A DNA stretch of 28,971 bases, from positions 1 to 28,971 of the IMG/VR virus record IMGVR_UViG_3300047457_000474; one strand, given 5' to 3'. A program made the translations under genes and the position numbers. Numbering within the stretch: the first letter of the stretch is position 1; the number at the start of each line of letters is the position of its first letter. This DNA is from a virus. Of this stretch, positions 14,925 through 23,000 are shown in pieces. The notes under the pieces were generated by a model that saw only the letters and a list, made by a program, of their open reading frames with translations, did not search any database and was not told where the DNA came from.

Positions 14925-15343
14925 ACAAGCTCGGCCAGCTCTACTTCGATGCAGCCGGCGGAAACCACAATGCCGTGGTGTTCATCACGGCCTTCCATGC
15001 CTATTGCCACGCCATCGACGACCTGATCGACGGTGATGTCGCTTTCAGCCCCGAGGCCTTCCTCGACGTGCTAATGCAGGCCAATAGCCTCTACTCGACC
15101 CCGTTCTACATCGAGAACTGGTTCCGGCTGCAGCCTGTGATCGCACAGATCACCAGCACCTATGCCGACTCTGTGGCTTGGGAGAAGGCCGACGAGGAGT
15201 GGAAGCGTCAGACATCCGATGTCCTACGGCTCTGCGGCAACGACATGATCATACAAGTGGCTTGGATCATTGGGGGTTACAAGCACATGAGGGCTATCAG
15301 CTTGAAACTGCGGGAGTTCGCGTATCATTCTCAGCACAGCTAA
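14921..15343 (+). CDS. Hypothetical helical protein
   Basis: A 140-residue, largely helical protein starting at GTG 14921, chosen because it forms the GTGA overlap used throughout this cluster. The frame opens 15 codons earlier (GTG 14876) within the cupin-like gene, but that start has no support. Notable segments are FHAYCHAIDDLIDGD (about residues 26-40), WFRLQPVIAQI and WEKADEEWKRQTSDVLRLC. Three cysteines are present. I do not recognise the family. The stop is four bases before the next internal virion gene. Confidence 0.55.
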   Translation: MNKLGQLYFDAAGGNHNAVVFITAFHAYCHAIDDLIDGDVAFSPEAFLDVLMQANSLYSTPFYIENWFRLQPVIAQITSTYADSVAWEKADEEWKRQTSDVLRLCGNDMIIQVAWIIGGYKHMRAISLKLREFAYHSQHS

Positions 15344-15347
15344 ACCT

Positions 15348-17024
15348 ATGGCAACCTACGGCTATTCCACACCATACACCGGACGCGGCGACACCGGCCC
15401 GTTGCCTCCCGGATTCATGGAGGCCGCCACCGCCCCGGGGCGAAACCTTGCGATGGGCATCGCTGCCATGGGACAGGGCCTCGGCAAGGCCATTGAGCAG
15501 TACCGCACCAAGAAGGCAGAGACCGAGGCTGCCACGCAGAGCTGGGAGACTGTCTCCGGGCTGATGCAGCAGCAGTTGGCTTCCGATCCTAAGTACCTCG
15601 CCATCCAGCAGTACATGGAGACCGGGGCACTCCCTCAGGGCGTCACCGAGCAGGATATCCCGCGGTACACCCAGCAGGTGATGGCCGACCGGGAGATGCT
15701 CAACAAGTTCTCGGCTCTCGGTGAGAAGTTCCCGGACATGAGCCTAGCCAAGAAGAAGGCGGCTCTCGGGGACGCCGTGATGGTGCTGAACCAGTACCGT
15801 ACCGATCAGCAGAATCAGGTGCGCGATGCGTTGGCCCAGCAGCAGTTGCGGCTCACCGAGTTCCAGCTCTCCGAAGCCCAGCGCCGGGCGCAGCTTGAGC
15901 AGAACCTCGGGCAGGCTTTGGGGCAGGTTGCTCGCATCCCGACCTCGCAGACGACGACCGTCGAGCAGGCTCCGGCCTTCATTACGTCGAGCTTGAACCT
16001 TCCGGCTGCCGAGCAGCCATACACGCCGTTCTATCAGGTGCAGCAGGTTCCTCTTGCTGCCCAGCAACCGCCGGCTGCAGTCCAGGCACCACAGGGTCCG
16101 ATGTTCGGCGAGTACAGCTTCGGGGCTCCGAGGCTGACCACCCCTTCCGCGGTTGCGCAGTATGCCCAAGGCCTCGGCCGCGGCATTATGCCAATCCCGG
16201 CCGGAACCACCCGCGAGCAATTCACGCCTGCTACAGGTGCTCAGGCGCCTACGGTGCAGCCCTCTGTCGGCATTGCTCCTATCCAGCAGCGCGAGACACC
16301 GTTGTTCGAATCTGGACCGATCAGGACCACCGCTCAACAGGAGCAGGCCGTCCCGTTCCAAGACCGTTTCCGCCAAGCCACCCAGATCTTCGAACGACTC
16401 AACGTGCCCTTGAACGTCGAGACCATCAACAAGGTGCTTGAGGCTACCGGCACGCCTGCGCCCATCCGCGCCACCGAGACTCAGCTTCCGAGCGGTGCCA
16501 CGGTTATCAGTGCCGGAGGGCGCATTGAGGTGCTGCCCCCTCCCAAGCCGGTCGAGGGCAAGGATCTCACCGAGGGCCAGGCCAACGCTGCTGGGTTTGC
16601 AGCCCGAATGGTCTACAACGAGAACCTCATCAACAAGGCGCTTTCCAGCGGTTACTCGCCAGGCGACATCACCGTGGTTGGATTCATGCCGGAGCGGTGG
16701 AAGTCTGACGACCGCAAGACCTACGAGTCTGCCAAGGAGAACTGGATTGCTGCCAACCTCCGCAAGGAGTCCGGTGCTGCCATCGGCGAGAAGGAATACG
16801 CCGATGCCGACCGTCAGTACTTCCCGCAGCCTGGCGACTCGCAGAAGCAGGTGCAGGAGAAGGCTAGCCGCCGCAAGGTGGCCGAGCGCTCGATGCGCAG
16901 TGCAGTCGGTCGCAACTCCGAGTTCTACATCCAGCAGATCCTCGGTGGAGCACAGGAGCAACGTCCGGGTGCTGCTGCCGGTGGTGTTCTTCGCTACAAT
17001 CCGCTGACCAAGAAGTTCGAATAG
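15348..17024 (+). CDS. Internal virion protein, ESGAAIG/YFPQPGDS family
   Basis: A 558-residue protein. The first ~220 residues are helical and Gln/Ala-rich with coiled-coil character (LAQQQLRLTEFQLSEAQRRA), then a Pro/Gln-rich linker (about 215-330), and a folded C-terminal part with ENWIAANLRKESGAAIGEKE and QYFPQPGDSQKQVQEKASRR, a pair of motifs I recognise from internal or minor virion proteins of many podo- and siphophages. The end (RYNPLTKKFE) is also typical. By order it corresponds to the second ejection protein, made before the giant one, and probably forms part of the channel delivered into the host. Start follows the previous stop by four bases, without SD. Confidence 0.7.
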   Translation: MATYGYSTPYTGRGDTGPLPPGFMEAATAPGRNLAMGIAAMGQGLGKAIEQYRTKKAETEAATQSWETVSGLMQQQLASDPKYLAIQQYMETGALPQGVTEQDIPRYTQQVMADREMLNKFSALGEKFPDMSLAKKKAALGDAVMVLNQYRTDQQNQVRDALAQQQLRLTEFQLSEAQRRAQLEQNLGQALGQVARIPTSQTTTVEQAPAFITSSLNLPAAEQPYTPFYQVQQVPLAAQQPPAAVQAPQGPMFGEYSFGAPRLTTPSAVAQYAQGLGRGIMPIPAGTTREQFTPATGAQAPTVQPSVGIAPIQQRETPLFESGPIRTTAQQEQAVPFQDRFRQATQIFERLNVPLNVETINKVLEATGTPAPIRATETQLPSGATVISAGGRIEVLPPPKPVEGKDLTEGQANAAGFAARMVYNENLINKALSSGYSPGDITVVGFMPERWKSDDRKTYESAKENWIAANLRKESGAAIGEKEYADADRQYFPQPGDSQKQVQEKASRRKVAERSMRSAVGRNSEFYIQQILGGAQEQRPGAAAGGVLRYNPLTKKFE

Positions 17025-17027
17025 CCT

Positions 17028-20000
17028 ATGCCATATCAGGTGCAGGTCGGTGCTCAGGTGGTCGAGTTTCCTGACTCGGTCAACCCTGAAGAAGCGCAAC
17101 GCATCCTTGCCGACCAGTTCCCGCCTACCGGCGAGGACGTGGCGCAGGCGCTGCAGGATCCTGACTTCGTTCCTACCCGCGAGCAGTTCGACCTGTTCAA
17201 GGAGTACAACAAGACCAAGCAGACCGACTGGATTAACACCATCGCGCAGTCGGTCGATGCTGCGGCAGGCATGATTGGGAGTGCATTGGCCGAGGGCGTC
17301 ACCGGGGCTGCCGTCAACCCGCTCAACTACATCGAGGGCGCGGCCCAAGGCACTCGGCAGCTCTACGGCCTCGTGGCGCAGTCGGAGAACCCGGACTCGC
17401 CGCTGTTCAAGTTCAAGGACTTGGTCACCGGCACCGGCACGCCTGACTCGCAGTACAACCAGTTCCTTGAGGCACGCGACTTCGCACGCACCTCCCGCAG
17501 GCTGGAGCAAGGCCAAGAAGGCATCGTGGTGCCACCGGAGTTCACCAACCCGGAGTTCGTGCAGGGCGTCTCGTTGATTGCCGACCCGACGATGCTGCTG
17601 CCCGGCATCGGCGAGGTGTTCGGTGCCGGCAAGTTAGCCACCCGTGCTGTCGGTAAAGGCACTCAGCTTGCAGGACGTGCCGTCACAGGCGTTGCAAGGC
17701 CTCTGGAGCGCTTTGCAGGTGCTGCCGAGCGCATTACAGCGGAAGCGCTTGGAATGACACCGGAAGGCCTGCGCACCGCTGCCACCACTGCCGGTGTTGC
17801 CGGAGCCCTGGGCATTGCCCCGGAGCTGGCCACCGCGGCTGCCATTCCTGCCGGTATCCGTACCACCCGAGAGATCGGCGAGGCCATCACGGCTGCTGGC
17901 GAGAACCTGATGACCCAACCCTCCCGTGTTGGACCGCTGGAATCCATCGGTGCTGCCCCGGGCGCCAACCTGCGCCAGCGTATGCTGGGCGTGATCGGGC
18001 AGTACGGCGGCGATGCCGCGGTGGACGCTGCTCTGCGAGGCACTGCCGGCGCTCTTGAGGGTGCTGCTCTTGGTGCCGGCCTCGGCTACCTTTCCGGCGG
18101 CGAGGAAGGAGCTGCTGCCGGTATCGGAAGCGGCGGTCTGCAGGGCGCTGTCGGTGCTCTCGGTGGCCGTGCTTACCAGAAGCTGACCGGCAACGCTGCC
18201 GCGGAAGCCCGTGCTGGAGACTTGGGGCGCTTCATCGAAGGACTGCAGGATCCGACGACCAAGAGTCTTTTCGAGCGTGTCCGCGATACGCACGGCGTCG
18301 ATGCAGCATCGGCGCTGATGGATCTTGAAGCGTTAGTCAAAGGCAGATTCCGTGACATCGACGTGGAGTATCTGTCCAACGCTGACTTTGCCAAGAAGCA
18401 CAAGGGCATTGCTCGTGGCGTTCAGTTTGAAGCCGGTGACCGCCCGACCATTTCAATCAACGCTGATATTCTGGGACAAGGCAAAGGCGATAGCCCTCTC
18501 TACACGCTGGGCCACGAACTGTTCCATGCTCTTGAAAAGAGTGAGCAGCTCTATGGTGGTGCCACCGAGATCAAAAACACCATCGTTGGACGCTGGATTC
18601 AGGAAGGTGACACGATCCGAAAGCTGTCAGACGGCGTGTTCAGCGATGCTGAGATTGAAGCTAGGTTCAACCAATACCGAGATAAACTCTCCAAGGGAAA
18701 CGCGAATGCGGCCGCAGAGCTTGCCCAGTTCGACACCCTTCCCAAGAAGGCCGACTTCATCGCCTCGGAGCTTGCTGCCGAGCACTTCGCCAGGCTCATG
18801 GCCGGCCAGAAGCCCGACACCATGCTGCGCGGCTTCTCAGGCCTCGCCAGGCAGACCTTGGACGCTGCGCTGACTCAGAACGCCAGCAAGGCCATCGCCA
18901 ACGCTGCCGCGGCCATCGAGCGCACCTTCGGCGTGAAGCCGACCGACTCGGTCCTGTTCCCGGATCTGAAGCAGGCCTCGCCACAGATCAACGCCATGCT
19001 GCGTGACCTGGTGCGTGCTCGGCGGTCGCTCGACCAGAAGATCGAGCTGCAGGGCGATCAAGGCATCGCCACGCTGAAGCCTTCGGACATCAGCAACCCG
19101 GTGGCGGCTCAGCAGGTGATCGATCTCGGGCTTGGCGAGCGCCTGCCCGACGGCACCGTGCGTGCCTTCAGCAACGAGGAGATTCGGGTCCGCGAGGAGC
19201 GCGACACCGGCGAGATCCGGCGCATCCTTGAGTCGGTCCCGGGAGCCCGTATCGTCGACGGCGAGATCCTCGGCCGGTTCAGCCCCGAGCAGCTCAGCGC
19301 CATCGAGCAGTCCCAGGCCGTCAGCGGTCGGATGAAGGACAAAGTCCGGGCCATCAACAGCGCGATGGGCAACGGCAACTCGGTGTTCGTGAACTACGGG
19401 GCTGCCACGCGCCGAGTGAAGAACCGGCTGACCGGCAAGTTCACCAGCAACTACAGCAGCGGCATCCGCCTGTCCCAGCGCGAGGTGCTGCCATACAGCT
19501 TCTACATCTCCAAGGCCGACAATCCGGTGGTGAAGGTGATCGACATCACCAAGATGCGGAACGCCCTCGACAAGGTGACCAACCCGGACGGCTCTGTGGC
19601 CGGCCTGTGGTCGAACGTCGACGGGTTCATGTCCGACTTGGCGAAGTACTTCACCAACCTCGACGCCAAGGAGAACGCTCGGCGGTCTTCCGAAGTGTTC
19701 GGGCAGGACAAGGCCAGGTTCCTCGGCGACTTCGTGAACGAGCAGGAGAAGGGCGGCCGGAAGTTCGTGCGCGACCTGCGCGTCGACCGCATCGGCTCCA
19801 TCGACCCGCGGTCGTTCCGGGCCAACATCTCCGAGGACGCCATCCAGCTCTCCAAGCTCCGCTGGATGCCTGCCGAGACCATCGGCGACAAGCTCGTCAC
19901 CAACTCCGACGAGGGCTACCGCATCGTCAGCGGTGCCAAGCACCGACTCTACGGTCCCGACGGCAAACTGATCGGGATCTACGACACCCAAACCCAAGCA

Positions 20001-23000
20001 GAAAGGAAAGCAGATGCCACTCAAGCAAGGCTACAGCCAGAAGTCGATCAGCAGCAACGTGTCCCGGGAGATGAAGGCCGGCAAATCGCAGAAGCAGGCG
20101 GTGGCAATCGCGCTCTCGGTGGCGCGGCAGGCGGCCAAGAAGGCCGGCAAGCCGACCGGACGGTTCGACAAGCGGGGGATGTAGAAGTCAGGATTTTCGG
20201 TGAATCTGGAGAACTTAAAAACGACGTCAGGTTCCAACCTGATCCAAATCAAATCATCAAGTCTTTCGACGACTTGTTGTCTGGAAATGATCTCAAAACG
20301 AAGTACGAGAACAGACCGTACAAGTCGAACGACATGGTTGTGTCTACGCCCAGCGGAGACACGCACTCACGGGTACTTCCATCACGAGCACCGATGATTG
20401 GAAATACAGTTCCTGACTCAATCCCGAATCACCTTAAGTTCAAGTCCAAGGTTGAGTTGGAAAACTTCATTGATGCTGGCATCTCATGGATGCGACAGAA
20501 CGAGCATAAGTTTGGAACATCAGAAGTGACGCCGTGGTTCTACGACAAGATGTATCTTGCCGCAGATGCACTAGCAGGTGGCGACATGAACAAGGCCGAC
20601 CTCTACCTGAGAATGTTTGCCTATCTTTCGCCGAGGACTGCGGTTCCAGCTAACTACACCAAGTCTTACTCGTCTGGAATTGTTCCGTTCCTTGGTCACT
20701 TTCCGGCAGGTAATCGTGCCGGAACATTCGACCAGACCCGAGCAATCTCTCAGATCATCAATGAATGGAAGCGCGGTGAGCACTTTGGATATCGCACAAA
20801 GGGCGTCGACAACAAGGTCTACAATTTCTACCTCAACGGAGCAGCCGGTTTGGTCAAGAACGCGATCTCGAAAGGCGTCGACCTTCCTCCTGGAGTGAAG
20901 TCGCATCCAGTCCTTAGCGATCCGTTGACGCTGTCTCGCCTTTCTACCAACGACATGTGGCAGATGATGGCATTCTCCAAGATCGCAGAGGATCTAGGTG
21001 TGCGAGGCAACGTTTGGCCAGGAATGGTGATCAAGGGAAAGAACAAGGGTTTCATGTGGTCCGATCCGAAGGATGGACGCACAGTCAATCTCGCGTCAGA
21101 TGACGCTCTTGAGGTAAAACGCATCCTTTCAACGGCTGGAGAAAATGCGATCAAAGGTGATCCAGGTGCTTGGGATTGGTCAAAGCTGACTCAAGAGGAG
21201 TCATCCGCGTTGATGTATGATCCAATAAAAAAGACAATCATGGTATTCAACGAAGGAACGGATGCCGGACTGTCCGCCAAGGGTCAGGGCGCTTTGTACG
21301 ATCACGTCCAAGCGCTGTCCGGTATGCTTGCAGATAAGATCAATCAGTCTGGAGGATATGCAGGAAAACCGCACTTGGATGCCTACAACGTGCAGGAGCT
21401 GCTGTGGGCGATCATTAAGCAGGAGAATCCGTTGCCAGAGATGCGCAACTACGAAAGCTACCTTGCGCCAGCTCAAGAGCTGTTCTCATACATCGACCGA
21501 GGGATGGAAGGAGATGTTCCGAGCAGTGTTGTATCTGCAAACAAATCGTTCAATCGATGGGCTGAACAGTTGGCGTCTGCCGAGATCGACACCAGCGCCT
21601 CGGGCGAATGGAAGACTCAGATTGAGATTGACCGCCAACGACTTGCGCAGGCTGGTGACGCATCACCTGACGTTTCAATCGCCAACGAAATTGCAAAACG
21701 TCTTCCGAAGTGGGTCGAAAAAATTGCCAACGACAACGGATGGAACATCACGCTTGACGATGTTTCAGTCGACGTCGGGGCTTACATGGGAGATGGGAAC
21801 AACGTCATCGCCAATACCGCGATCTACCTCCGAGGATCAGGTGCTGACTTTGGGAAACTCGACGAGTTCATGCGCGGCGCCGGATCCCAGCAGGGTGGGA
21901 ATCACATCCGACCGTTGCGTGCCGAGGAGCGCCTTTTGCTGGATCGAACAAAGTCGGGCCAGGTTACCAAAATACCTGAGGATATGGACACTAGGCTGGC
22001 AAACGTTCTGACCATCAAGGGCGCACAAAAGCTGTCTCAGGATGACGTGGTGAATCTGGTCTCAAGACTCAGCGAGTTGACCGATGCTGATGGAAACAAG
22101 TTCCTGACCGGACTTTCAAGGGTCGGTGATGAGATCCTGATCCATGACAGATATTACCGCGGAAACTGGGAGAGCGGTCAGTTTGTGCCATCTAGGTTCT
22201 CACAGACGTCTGAACGGTTCATCGATGCCGTTGAATTAAACGAGACGGCGCTCAAAAATGTACTTGACCAGTTTGGTCTGACAGGTGCTGAGTTGAGCAA
22301 CAAGGTTGTCACTGCGGAATCAAACCCCAATTTCCAATATGAAGGATCTCAAGCAATCGACCGATCAGGAGCGAGTGCAAAACGTCAGAAAAGCACTGCT
22401 ACGGGTGGACAAGTTCAACCAAAGGCTAAGGGAGCAGGGAACGTACAGCCCGAGCCGTTTTACGGACTCCGAGGTCTCTATCTTGATGCCAGTCGCAGCG
22501 CAGCCCCGTCCCAGGGAGTAGGCTTCTCTTGGCAGTACAATCCGCTTCAGCGCACCAAGTCGGTGCTAGAGTCGAAGCTGGCCGCCAAGCCTGGCAAAAT
22601 GGATGTTGGCGACAGTCCGAGCAGACTTGAGCTAAAGCTGTCGCAGGATGACAAGTCGCGGATCTCCCAGTTAGCGGTTGATTCCGCTGTCATCTCGGCG
22701 CCCGACAATCAGTCGATGCTGCGCGTCACGCTGGAGCCAGGTGTTGCCGAGGACATCTTTGACAGCATCCAGGCGCTTGTCGCCGGAAAGGAAGTTGACG
22801 TCACCAAGCTTGCGCTGCGAGGAAGCGCTGAGTTCATTCCCACAAAGAATCCGGTCATAAAGCAGGCCATGGCTCAAGCGGCTGGAGAATTGACTGGCGA
22901 AAAGGCAGCGCTAGTTGAGCAACTCGGCAAGTACCAGGGCCTGCGAGAAGCGATCAAGACGACTCCCAAAAAACCGTTTGCCTCTCAGGTTGAGAGGTAT

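Noticed and set aside
14996-15040. IDDLIDGD in the 140-residue protein resembling the DDxxD motif of prenyl or terpene synthases
   Set aside because: The protein is far too short, has no second metal-binding motif, and sits among virion genes. The similarity is short enough to be chance.
21262-22011. 249-codon ORF in the +1 frame inside the giant gene
   Set aside because: The product is a Ser/Thr/Arg/Cys-rich string with no fold-like pattern, no SD, and the main frame here reads as a well-structured protein. It is a shadow, unlike the two shorter nested frames.
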